Source of the DNA: a virus
Length of the DNA: 37,199 nucleotides
IMG/VR virus record: IMGVR_UViG_3300045996_000523
Location: 1-37,199 of that record
Direction: 5' to 3' (one strand)
Position numbers and translations under genes: made by a program. The notes below the pieces were generated by a model that saw nothing but the letters and a program-made list of their open reading frames with translations, searched no databases and had not been told where the DNA came from. How positions within the stretch are numbered: position 1 is the stretch's first letter; the number at the start of each line of letters is the position of its first letter. Positions 8,371-15,906 of the stretch are shown in pieces.

Positions 8371-8928
8371 GTGGCGATGCGCTACGCCGACCGCGATGCC
8401 GTGCTGCGGCAGCTGAAGATCGTCGACTCGACGCAGGTCGAGCGGGTCGAACTGCTGGAGAACGGGCTGGCCGAGGTGCTTGACGGCAAGCTCGGCCGGT
8501 CGTTCGGCACGACGCCGGTTGCCGAAACGCGCACCGCCTACGGCTATAGCAGCGACCTCCTGATTCTGCCCGCGCCGATCACGAGCGTGACCAGCGTGAC
8601 GATCGACGGCGTGGCGCTGGATGTGGCTAGCTACCAACTCTGGTTCACCGACGCGGCCGGTAGTCGCGGCATCCTGCTCGGCGCCGGCTACTGGTGGGGG
8701 CCGGTCGCGGTGAACGGCATTTGGGCCGACCAGACGGCAGGCGTGCCTGCCGACATCCGCGAGGTGATGACGTTCCTAACCGTTGACGAGTACCGGGTGC
8801 GGGTATCGAGCCCGGCCGGGCAGATCGGACCGGACGGTCTGATTATCCCGGTACGCAACCCGTGGAAGTACGAGGTCGTGCAGGCCACCATCGACCGCTA
8901 TCGCCTCGCCACGGAGGTCGTCGTCTGA
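8371..8928 (+). CDS. Head-tail connector (gp6-like adaptor)
   Basis: A 185-residue protein in the adaptor position just after the capsid genes. It has the all-helical start RYADRDAVLRQLKIVDSTQVERVELLENGLAEVLDGKLGR (shown in part), an insertion with PAPITSVTSVTIDGVAL, and a return helix PADIREVMTFLTVDEYR, as in connector proteins that bind the portal ring. GTG 8371 is favoured by GGGGAG ten bases upstream; ATG 8377 is also possible. Its stop overlaps the next ATG. Assignment rests on gene order plus this pattern. Confidence 0.7.
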   Translation: MAMRYADRDAVLRQLKIVDSTQVERVELLENGLAEVLDGKLGRSFGTTPVAETRTAYGYSSDLLILPAPITSVTSVTIDGVALDVASYQLWFTDAAGSRGILLGAGYWWGPVAVNGIWADQTAGVPADIREVMTFLTVDEYRVRVSSPAGQIGPDGLIIPVRNPWKYEVVQATIDRYRLATEVVV

Positions 8929-9401
8929 TGGCCGGCCTGAATGTCGAGTTCGTGGGGCTGGACCGTTGGCTGGCGGCGATGCGCGGCGCGCCGAAGGTGC
9001 TCGAGACCGAGATGGTTGGCGCAACCAACCGCCTCACGCTCCAGGGTGTCTCGGTGGCGCAGAGCCACGCCGCGGTCGACACCGGCCACATGCGGCGCAG
9101 CATCGTCAACAAACCGGCGACGTTCGGCGGCGGTGTGGTGCGCGGTGAATTCGGCACCAACGCCCGCAGCGCCGAGGGCTTCCCGTATCCCATCGCCATT
9201 GAGAAGGGGCGGCGCGGGTTCGGGCCGGTGCGGGCGCGGGTGCTGGCGTTCGTCGCCAAGGGTGGCGAGCAGGTCTTCGCCCGGTACGTCGGACCAGCGG
9301 CGGCGCAACCGTTCATGAAGCCGGCGCTCGACCACCTGCGGCCACTCGTGCCGCGTGAGTTCCGGGCCGCCCTGCAGCGCGCGTTAGCGCGGATCAGGTA
9401 G
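8928..9401 (+). CDS. HK97 gp10-like neck / tail-completion protein
   Basis: A 157-residue protein with the gp10 family layout: GLDRWLAAMRGAPKVLETEM, the segment AAVDTGHMRRSI (the diagnostic DTG.L/M..SI), EFGTNARSAEGFPYPIAIEKG, and the late PFMKPALDHL. These proteins join head and tail at the neck. The start overlaps the upstream stop. Family pattern and gene position agree. Confidence 0.85.
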   Translation: MAGLNVEFVGLDRWLAAMRGAPKVLETEMVGATNRLTLQGVSVAQSHAAVDTGHMRRSIVNKPATFGGGVVRGEFGTNARSAEGFPYPIAIEKGRRGFGPVRARVLAFVAKGGEQVFARYVGPAAAQPFMKPALDHLRPLVPREFRAALQRALARIR

Positions 9402-9405
9402 CGCG

Positions 9406-9849
9406 ATGGACATGCCGCTGCTGCTCGGTCGCATGGCGGACGTGGTGCGGCTGGTGCCTGGCATCATGGATGCCCACTACCCGGCGCCGCCGACCATTGA
9501 GGACGGGCCGAGGGCGGTCATCTACTGGGGCGGCCCTGAGATGACCCACGTGAGTTACGGCAGCGGCACTGAGCAGCGATGGCTGCCATCGGCGACCTGT
9601 CAACTCCTGATCCCAGAGATGGGGCACACGCCGCAGGAGTTCGCCACCATTGAGGGCCTGATTACGCCGATTGTTGACGCCTTCGTGCCGGAGACGGAGG
9701 GCTGGGACTACATGCGGGCCGCCAGCTACGTCGATCGGTGCGAGGTGCGAACTATCCAGAGCCGGCTCCAGGTCAACTACGCCGGACATCTGCACTACGC
9801 GGCCGAACTCTATTTCTCGATCAAGTTCCACAGAAGCGCGGGGAGTTAG
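9406..9849 (+). CDS. Tail-terminator-like protein
   Basis: A 147-residue protein following the gp10-like gene, where siphoviruses place the tail terminator. It starts with a helix (LLLGRMADVVRLVPGI), has a central strand (RWLPSATCQLLIPEMG), the helix EFATIEGLITPIVDAFV and ends in a strand pair (HLHYAAELYFSIKFH), which matches the alpha/beta terminator fold in outline. Assignment is mainly from order; sequence similarity was not checked. Confidence 0.6.
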   Translation: MDMPLLLGRMADVVRLVPGIMDAHYPAPPTIEDGPRAVIYWGGPEMTHVSYGSGTEQRWLPSATCQLLIPEMGHTPQEFATIEGLITPIVDAFVPETEGWDYMRAASYVDRCEVRTIQSRLQVNYAGHLHYAAELYFSIKFHRSAGS

Positions 9850-9853
9850 CACC

Positions 9854-10111
9854 ATGAGCGAAGAGAAGGTCGTCCTAACGTACACGCCGAGCGGCGAGCC
9901 CGGCATCCTGCCTGGCGTTCCGGCGCGAGATCTCACCGAGGAGGACGTCGCCAACCTGACGCCCGAACAGCTGCGGGACGCGACGCTGCCGGGCCCGACC
10001 GGACAGCCGCGCTACACCCGCGTCAAGGGCGCGATGAGCGAAGAGCGGTTGCATGAGATGGCCGCTGAGGACGTGACACCAGAGCCAGAGACCAAGAGCA
10101 AACGCGGATAA
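9854..10111 (+). CDS. Small acidic hypothetical virion-region protein
   Basis: An 85-residue protein with GGGAG at 9841-9845 before ATG 9854. It begins MSEEKVVLTYTPSGEPGILPGVPARDLTEEDVA (shown in part) and ends in a charged tail (PETKSKRG). The GVPARDLTEEDVANL segment resembles short Lys/Glu-rich phage proteins near tail-tube genes. No firm family is assigned. Confidence 0.65.
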   Translation: MSEEKVVLTYTPSGEPGILPGVPARDLTEEDVANLTPEQLRDATLPGPTGQPRYTRVKGAMSEERLHEMAAEDVTPEPETKSKRG

Positions 10112-10159
10112 CGACCGACCGACCGGCCGGCCTAGCCGCTGGCGATGGAGACATGAGCG

Positions 10160-11395
10160 ATGGTTACAAGTATCCCGAATGAAGTCAGCCAACGGCGTGT
10201 CCAGGCCGGCACCGAGACGGTGCGTGGCACGGCGGTTGTGCCGACGACCCGATGGACCGGCGACCTGTCGATCAGCGCGACTCGGCCCCTCCTCCGCACG
10301 GAGGAGACGACGGGTGGCTATGACCGGATGCTGACGCCGCGTCTTGGCAACCCGGACGTGAGCGGCACCTACGCCCAAGGCTTGACCTACGAAGACTTCG
10401 CCATCCTCACCCGATACGGTGTGAAGGGTGGCGGCACAGGGGTCACCGACGGGCAGGCGACGCCCGGCTACACCTACCGCCGGCAACCGACGTTCGACGT
10501 GGATGACCTCGACAGCGCGACGCTCGAATACGGCGTGCCCGGCATGGTCTGGCAGTCGACCGGCGTCATGCACGACGAGTTCACGATCAGCGGCGACCGG
10601 GACGATGCCGATGCCGACTGGAAGTGGTCGAGCAACCTCTTTGTGCGGGGCAAGGACGACAAGGCGCCGACGAACGGCACCGCCACCGGCGGCAGCGCGA
10701 CCACGATCACACAGACCGGCGCGGCATGGACGGTCAATGCCTTCGCCGGCACCTACGTCCGCCTCACCGGAGGCGCCGGGGTTGGGCAGGTGCGGAAGAT
10801 CGCGAGCAACACGGCCGACACACTGACCCTTGCCGCGCCGGTCCTCAGCCCGGTCGCGGCAGCGGGCACGGTATTCACCATCGAGGGTGCGTTCACGCCG
10901 GCGATCACGCTCCCGACGCGGGAGTCGGTCGCATTCCCGGGCACGAAGCTCTACCTGGACGCCGAGGGCGGCACCATCGGCACCACGCAGGTGCTCGGCC
11001 GCTTCATCTCGTTCTCGGTGACGTGGACCAATAACTATCAGAAAAAGTGGTTCGCTGAGAACGTCACGGAGGCGAGTTCACGAACCGGGCGCGGCAGTCG
11101 GATGATCAGCGGGCAGGTGCGGATGGAGTTCGATCGCCGCACTGAGTACGAGCAGTGGGAAGCCTTGACCGGCGCCAAGATGCGGATCGAGCAGACGGGT
11201 TCGGTTATCAACGTGTCGCCCGAGACGCGCAAACTGGCCCGCATCGACGTCCCACGTCTGCGCTGGGACGCCGTGACCGAGGACGAGCGCGAGGCGAACA
11301 TCACCGCGACGTTTGCCTTCCTCGCCTACATGGATACCGTCGCCGGATACCCGGCCGCGGTCGAGTCCAAGATCGCGCTGGCGACGCTGCCGTAG
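10160..11395 (+). CDS. Major tail (tube) protein
   Basis: At 411 residues, beta-rich with few long helices, it lies immediately before the G/GT chaperone pair, where the tube protein belongs. Visible features are TTRWTGDLSISATRPLLRTEE near the start, a Gly/Thr/Ala-rich insertion at about residues 170-235 (GTATGGSATTITQTGAAWTV), and strands ending FAFLAYMDTVAGYP. The insertion may be an exposed Ig-like or tube-surface domain. GGAG at 10147-10150 precedes ATG 10160. The position is strong support; the sequence alone is moderate. Confidence 0.75.
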   Translation: MVTSIPNEVSQRRVQAGTETVRGTAVVPTTRWTGDLSISATRPLLRTEETTGGYDRMLTPRLGNPDVSGTYAQGLTYEDFAILTRYGVKGGGTGVTDGQATPGYTYRRQPTFDVDDLDSATLEYGVPGMVWQSTGVMHDEFTISGDRDDADADWKWSSNLFVRGKDDKAPTNGTATGGSATTITQTGAAWTVNAFAGTYVRLTGGAGVGQVRKIASNTADTLTLAAPVLSPVAAAGTVFTIEGAFTPAITLPTRESVAFPGTKLYLDAEGGTIGTTQVLGRFISFSVTWTNNYQKKWFAENVTEASSRTGRGSRMISGQVRMEFDRRTEYEQWEALTGAKMRIEQTGSVINVSPETRKLARIDVPRLRWDAVTEDEREANITATFAFLAYMDTVAGYPAAVESKIALATLP

Positions 11396-11440
11396 CGTCA
11401 AGGGGGAAAGCGGGGAAAGAACCTCCGCAAAGGAGCAACG

Positions 11441-11911
11441 ATGCCACAGCCGAGCCGCAAGCCGAAGGGCAAGCCGACCGTTGTCAGAGGGCACCGCCGA
11501 TCCAAGGCGCGGTATGCTGATCTCGTCTGCGACATCGTCGAGCCGGAGGAAGGGTCCGAACCGCTCAAGGTCACAGTCAGGACCAATCTGCGGTTCGGCG
11601 ATGTCGATTCAATCCCACTCGGCGCCGACGTGACGATGGAAGAGGCGTTCAAAGCGATTGCGCCCTACGTCGTGGCGTGGAACGTGATCGACGACGACAT
11701 CGAGACGGGCGAACTGATCGCGGTGCCGCCGCCGGCGGAGGCCGGACCGAAGGTGCTGAGCCTGTTGGACATGGACGAGGCGATATGGCTCATCATCCAG
11801 ACCAAGTACGCCTTCAAGCGAAGTCAGGACGACAACCGGGGAAAAGGATTAGCGACGCCCGAGCCCACGGAGTCGCCGCCGAACGGTCGCGCCTCGCTGG
11901 TCGCCCCGTAG
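11441..11911 (+). CDS. Tail assembly chaperone, G-like product
   Basis: A 156-residue protein between tail tube and tape measure. It has a basic start, a beta-rich core (ADLVCDIVEPEEGSEPLKV), a helical part (MEEAFKAIAPYVVAW) and LDMDEAIWLIIQTKYAFKRS before a low-complexity end. In lambda-like phages the G product and its frameshifted GT form bind the tape measure and recruit tube subunits. The slip heptamer GGGAAAA at 11839-11845 is in the right phase to switch to the downstream frame. The start has AAAGGAG at 11431-11437, itself able to pair with CTCC just upstream. Confidence 0.8.
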   Translation: MPQPSRKPKGKPTVVRGHRRSKARYADLVCDIVEPEEGSEPLKVTVRTNLRFGDVDSIPLGADVTMEEAFKAIAPYVVAWNVIDDDIETGELIAVPPPAEAGPKVLSLLDMDEAIWLIIQTKYAFKRSQDDNRGKGLATPEPTESPPNGRASLVAP

Positions 11912-12138
11912 CAGCGCCGCCGCCGGATCTGGCGACGCGGCTCTGGTTTGACCTCTCACCGCTCCGGCCTGACGAGTACGCCGAGACCGATGCGGAGCGG
12001 TGGACGGAGGCGGTCGAGGTGCAGAACGCCTACACCGATGGGGTCCGCTCCGCACAACGGGCGCATGAGGACAAGGCGGCGGCGGATGCTCGGATCAAAC
12101 AGATGATGACCGAGGCGTCGGTGGATGTGGGGGCGTAA
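11441..12138 (+). CDS. Tail assembly chaperone, GT-like -1 frameshift product
   Basis: Reading in the starting frame to K135 (AAA at 11843-11845), a -1 slip on G-GGA-AAA continues in the frame that runs RISDARAH to the stop at 12136-12138, giving about 232 residues. The extension has coding character (TRLWFDLSPLRPDEYAETDA, then an Ala/Lys-rich helix) and no sensible start of its own. The -1 direction and heptamer match lambda G/GT, where GGGAAAG is used. It should be made in small amounts and act as the T domain that binds the tail tube protein. Confidence 0.8.
11839..11845 (+). promoter_or_regulatory. Programmed -1 ribosomal slip site GGGAAAA
   Basis: The heptamer is phased G GGA AAA in the upstream reading frame; after slipping, both tRNAs can re-pair with GGG and AAA. 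It lies 66 bases before the stop of the upstream product, inside the overlap of the two frames. This is the same class of site as lambda GGGAAAG. No clear downstream pseudoknot was worked out. Confidence 0.8.
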
Positions 12139-12140
12139 TG

Positions 12141-12299
12141 CTATGGAGCCTCTTCGCTGTTCTTCCGTTCGTAGTACTCACGGGCAGCGGTTGTCTCTCG
12201 CATCTTCTGATAGCCGAGCATCAACCCGCCGACGACGCAGCCGACGAGAAGGATCAATGCGAGAAGCGTTGAGCCGATATAGAGAAGATCGGCGACCAT
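12141..12299 (-). CDS. Small membrane protein on the opposite strand
   Basis: A 52-residue leftward gene in the gap between the chaperone and tape-measure genes. AGGAGG (complement of 12308-12313) stands eight bases before its ATG, one of the best ribosome-binding sites in the window. It encodes a short polar start, one strong membrane helix (about residues 9-30, TLLALILLVGCVVGGLMLGY) and a charged tail with EYYERKNSEEAP. An extended -10-like TGCTATGCT lies just upstream (complement of 12325-12333). It is one of only two convincing leftward genes here. A membrane-surface role such as exclusion or lysis timing is inference. Confidence 0.6.
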   Translation of the reverse strand: MVADLLYIGSTLLALILLVGCVVGGLMLGYQKMRETTAAREYYERKNSEEAP

Positions 12300-12334
12300 T
12301 GGGGATACCTCCTATGCGAAACGCAGCATAGCAC

Positions 12335-15300
12335 ATGGATAGCACCTTACGTGTTGTCATAACCGGACAGGACGGCGCATCTAACGTCTTCCGACAGGTC
12401 ACGTCGTCTGCGCAACGAATGGGCACCTCGGTATCCAAGGCTGGGACCGACGGTGCGCGCGGCATGGATACGCTGGGCGGCTCAGTTGGTCGGGCCGCCC
12501 GAACGTTCGACGGCCTGAGCGCCGCGCACGCCGCCGTCGGCGCTGCCGCCGCCACGATGGCCGGCTTCCTCTCTGACGCCGCCCGTGCCGCCGCCGACGA
12601 GGAGGCGACCTTTGCCCGGCTCGACGCGGCCGTCGTGGCGACCGGCGCCAGTTATGAAGCCTACGCCGAGCAGATCGATGCCGCGATCGAGAACGGCGAG
12701 CGCCTATCGTTCTCCGACGATCAGATCGCCGACGCCCTGGCAAGGATGACGGTCACGACGGGCGATGCCGGCGTGGCGCTCAATGGGCTCGGCGTGGCGA
12801 TGGACTTCGCCCGTGCCCGCAACATCGACCTTGCCACAGCCTCCAACCTGATCGGAAAGGCGCTTGCCGGCAATACGACCGCGCTGAGCCGGTACGGCAT
12901 CGTCGTCGCCGAGGGCGCAACGGCGACTGAGGTGCTGGCCGCAATTCAGCAGAAGGTCGCCGGACAGGCCGAGGCGTATGCCGATAGCACACAGGGCTCC
13001 ATAGACCGGATCAGCAATAGTTTCAACAACTGGATAGAGGGGATCGGGGCTAGTACCGGGCCGCTTCAGACGCTGCTCGGTGTCCTGCCCGGCATCAGTG
13101 CAGGCTATACATTACTTGGAGCCGCGCTCAGCCCGATCGGGCGAGTGGCTATGGTGGCGCGCCTCGGCATGGGTGCGCTGGCGCTGGCGACGAACCCGCT
13201 GGCGCTCGGCCTCGGCGCGGTGACGCTCGCCGGTATCGAGATGTACCGGCGATTTCAGGCGTCCAGCGAAGCCACCAATAACTTTGAGGACGCGATAGAC
13301 GGCCTCTCCGCGACGGCCCTCGACCTTCGTCTGTCAGGACTGGACTCGGCCGCGCTCGGGCTGGAGAACTTCGGGCTCCAACTCGACGACGTCTCGGCGA
13401 CGTCGAAGCAGTATCTCTCTGACTCGGACGCGCTGCGCGACCGCGCCATCGAGCTCGGCGTCACCGAGATGTCTCTGGTCGACGCCTACAGTCGGACAGC
13501 GGAGGAACAGACCAGGGTCACCGACGCTACCGTGGCGATCACCGACGCCTTCGACGACCAGCGCATCAACGCGACCGCGCTGGCGGCCGACCTGACCGCG
13601 CTGCACACCCAATTCGAGAACGGTCAGATCACCGCCGACCAATACGACGCCGGCCTCATCGCCATCAGCGAGAACCTCCTCAAGTACTCCAACGCGGCAG
13701 CAGAGGCGGTATCGGTGACGGAGATGCTGGGGACCAGCCTCGCGCAGGTCGGGCGGCAGGCCGGGGCGGCAGCGGCGGAACTTGCGGCGCTCTTCGCCGA
13801 GCAAGCGGCGGCGACGGTTGACTTCGCCAATGCGCTGGGGGTGCTCGACACCGAACTCGAGCAAATGAACTTTGCCGGTGTCGGCGGCGACGCCGTCGGC
13901 ATGGCGACCGCTATGACGTCGGCGAGCGAGGCGCTCGAAGCCGGCTTCCGCGTCATCGTTGAGAACACCGACGCCATCAGCAAGCAGAGCCAGGAGGTTG
14001 CCGATTGGGCGGACGGACTGGTCTCCGCCGCAGAAGGGCAGAGCGTTCTCAACCAGGCGCTACAACAGGGCAGGATCACGGTCGACGAGCACAGCGCGGC
14101 GATCACCGCGCAGGGGCAGATTCACCAGGCAAACGCGCAGATTCAGGCCGACGTGCTGGCAATCCAGGCGAAACAGGCACCGCTCATTGCCGACCTGACG
14201 AGTCGGCAGGCGATGTACCTGGAGTCGCTTCGTGAGCAACCGGCCGCGCAGCAACTTGTCACGCTCGGCTTCATGGATGCCACCGAGGCGGCCAAGGCCC
14301 AGAACGCGGTGATGCTGGCCGGAGCGGCTGCCGCCGGTGAACTCGGCAAGAACGGCGAGGCGGCGGCGACCCAGATCATCCAGGGCGCTGTTCAGGCCGA
14401 TCCAATTCTCAAGGCGATGCTCCTCGATATGGAGCTCATCAATGAGGGCGCCGACGGCACGATCACCGTCAACTTCGGCGACGCCGTCAGCGCCACCGCG
14501 GCGATTCAGGATCTCACCGCTTCGGTTGACGCTCTGACCGTCGCGCTGGGCGGGGTGCCGCCGTCGGTGCAGGTGAGTATCGACGTAGTCGGGGCGGAAG
14601 CCGCAGAGCAGGCGATCAATGTCCTGATGCCGGGCCTCCAGAACCTGGACGGCGCAAAGGCGCGGGCTGAGGTATCGGTCGTCGGAGCGAACGCAGCGCA
14701 GGACGCGGTCGAGTCCATCATACCGGGACTTCGGAACCTGGACGGATCGAGTGCGACCGCCACGGTCGAGGTCGAAGACTTCGCATCAGACGTCGCCCAG
14801 ATGGCTGCCAGCAACGTGCGAGCGGTTGACGGCACGACCGCCCACATGCAGGCGATTGGCGTTGACCTCGCATCACAGGCGGCGCATTCTGCCTCCGGTT
14901 CGTTTCATGCCGTCAACGGCCAGACATCGACACTCACCGCGATTGGCGTCAACCTGGCGTCGGCGGTTGCGCAAGCGGCCGGCGGTTCGTTTAGCGCGAT
15001 CAATGGACAAACCGCGACCCTCACGGCGATCGGCGTCGATCTCGCGTCGGGCGCTGCAGCCAGCGCGCGAGGAGCGATCGCATCCGTCGACGGCATGGTC
15101 GCCACCAGCACGATCAATATCGTCACCAATCACATCACCCGGTTTACCACGCAGGGATCGCCGGTCGGTCCTCGTGCCTTCGCCAACGGCGGCATCGTGC
15201 AGGCCGCACTCGCTGAAGCCGGGCCGGAGCTCCTGCATCTAGCCGGTGGCGGGATGGCCGTCGTGCCGAACCGGGGCGTCTACGGTGTGCCGGACGGCTC

Positions 15301-15490
15301 GTATGTGACCCCAGCCCCGCAGACCCGGTCGCTGCTCGCCGGCGGCAGTGGCGGGCTGAACGTCAGCGTCAACGTCGCCGGCAACGTCTACGGAGTTGAT
15401 GACCTCACGAACGCGGTGATTGAGGGCGTCGTGCCGGCGCTCACCGTGGCGATGAACGACGTGCGGGCTGGACAGGGGGTGCGGCGATGA
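12335..15490 (+). CDS. Tape measure protein
   Basis: At 1051 residues this is the longest gene, in the canonical place after G/GT. The N-terminal part matches tape measures (VSKAGTDGARGMDTLGGSVG, LDAAVVATGASYEAYAEQ, LGVAMDFARARNIDLATASN, LIGKALAGNTTALSRYGI, STQGSIDRISNSFNNWIEG). Hydrophobic segments follow at about residues 245-305. Residues about 745-930 hold six diverged repeats of roughly 30 residues, the last three sharing LTAIGVDLAS. The C-terminus is Gly-rich (FANGGIVQAALAEAGPELL). It sets tail length and is thought to enter the cell envelope at DNA ejection. ATG 12335 lacks a clear Shine-Dalgarno. Confidence 0.92.
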   Translation: MDSTLRVVITGQDGASNVFRQVTSSAQRMGTSVSKAGTDGARGMDTLGGSVGRAARTFDGLSAAHAAVGAAAATMAGFLSDAARAAADEEATFARLDAAVVATGASYEAYAEQIDAAIENGERLSFSDDQIADALARMTVTTGDAGVALNGLGVAMDFARARNIDLATASNLIGKALAGNTTALSRYGIVVAEGATATEVLAAIQQKVAGQAEAYADSTQGSIDRISNSFNNWIEGIGASTGPLQTLLGVLPGISAGYTLLGAALSPIGRVAMVARLGMGALALATNPLALGLGAVTLAGIEMYRRFQASSEATNNFEDAIDGLSATALDLRLSGLDSAALGLENFGLQLDDVSATSKQYLSDSDALRDRAIELGVTEMSLVDAYSRTAEEQTRVTDATVAITDAFDDQRINATALAADLTALHTQFENGQITADQYDAGLIAISENLLKYSNAAAEAVSVTEMLGTSLAQVGRQAGAAAAELAALFAEQAAATVDFANALGVLDTELEQMNFAGVGGDAVGMATAMTSASEALEAGFRVIVENTDAISKQSQEVADWADGLVSAAEGQSVLNQALQQGRITVDEHSAAITAQGQIHQANAQIQADVLAIQAKQAPLIADLTSRQAMYLESLREQPAAQQLVTLGFMDATEAAKAQNAVMLAGAAAAGELGKNGEAAATQIIQGAVQADPILKAMLLDMELINEGADGTITVNFGDAVSATAAIQDLTASVDALTVALGGVPPSVQVSIDVVGAEAAEQAINVLMPGLQNLDGAKARAEVSVVGANAAQDAVESIIPGLRNLDGSSATATVEVEDFASDVAQMAASNVRAVDGTTAHMQAIGVDLASQAAHSASGSFHAVNGQTSTLTAIGVNLASAVAQAAGGSFSAINGQTATLTAIGVDLASGAAASARGAIASVDGMVATSTINIVTNHITRFTTQGSPVGPRAFANGGIVQAALAEAGPELLHLAGGGMAVVPNRGVYGVPDGSYVTPAPQTRSLLAGGSGGLNVSVNVAGNVYGVDDLTNAVIEGVVPALTVAMNDVRAGQGVRR
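14560..15117 (+). repeat. Six diverged repeats of about 30 residues inside the tape measure gene
   Basis: Successive units begin VSIDVVGAEAAEQ, AEVSVVGANAAQD, ATVEVEDFASDVAQ, MQAIGVDLASQAA, LTAIGVNLASAVA and LTAIGVDLASGAA, each ending near LDG, VDG, VNG or ING. The last three are close in protein and DNA, suggesting recent duplication. Units like these can change tail length by gain or loss. Confidence 0.7.
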
Positions 15491-15906
15491 CAGTACAGGC
15501 ACCACGGACCAACCTGACCGGATTCGGTGATGTGCTCTTCGGCGTCCTGCGTGACGAGGGCGGCACCCTGCCCGACTTTGTGTCTGAGCCGATGATATCC
15601 ACCCGGCACGTGCCGGGCAGCAACCGGACGATCACGCATATCTTAGGGGTGGGCGTGAGCCGGGCAACATTCATCGTCTGGCTGGAGACGGTCGACGCCT
15701 ACCGCGGCCTGCGCGCGCTCCTCTCGACCGAGGCAACACTGACCCTGATTGCCGGCACAACGACCGAGGCAGGTGTCTACGAAGAGATCCACGGCACCGG
15801 CTACGTGAGGCTCGCCGACACGCTGCTCGTCGGGATGGGCGCGCCGGTGCTCTATCCAGACGGCGCGGTTGAGGTCGAGGTCACGTTCCAGCGGGCGGTG
15901 CCGTAA
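15487..15906 (+). CDS. Distal-tail-like protein
   Basis: A 139-residue beta-rich protein whose ATG overlaps the tape measure stop. It lies where siphoviruses encode the distal tail (Dit) or M-like tip protein. Features are ISTRHVPGSNRTITHILGVG, SRATFIVWLETVDAYRGLRAL and VEVEVTFQRAVP at the end. The order tape measure, small protein, then large hub supports the call; no motif proves it. Confidence 0.6.
   Translation: MTVQAPRTNLTGFGDVLFGVLRDEGGTLPDFVSEPMISTRHVPGSNRTITHILGVGVSRATFIVWLETVDAYRGLRALLSTEATLTLIAGTTTEAGVYEEIHGTGYVRLADTLLVGMGAPVLYPDGAVEVEVTFQRAVP

Noticed and set aside
10112-10159. Terminator before the tail tube gene (CCGACCGACCGGCCGG)
   Set aside because: Short self-complementary GC run with no clear loop and no T-tract; too weak to call.
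12138-12272. 44-codon rightward frame in the chaperone/tape-measure gap
   Set aside because: Weak ribosome-binding site and poor lipobox-like pattern; the leftward frame in the same place has much better signals.
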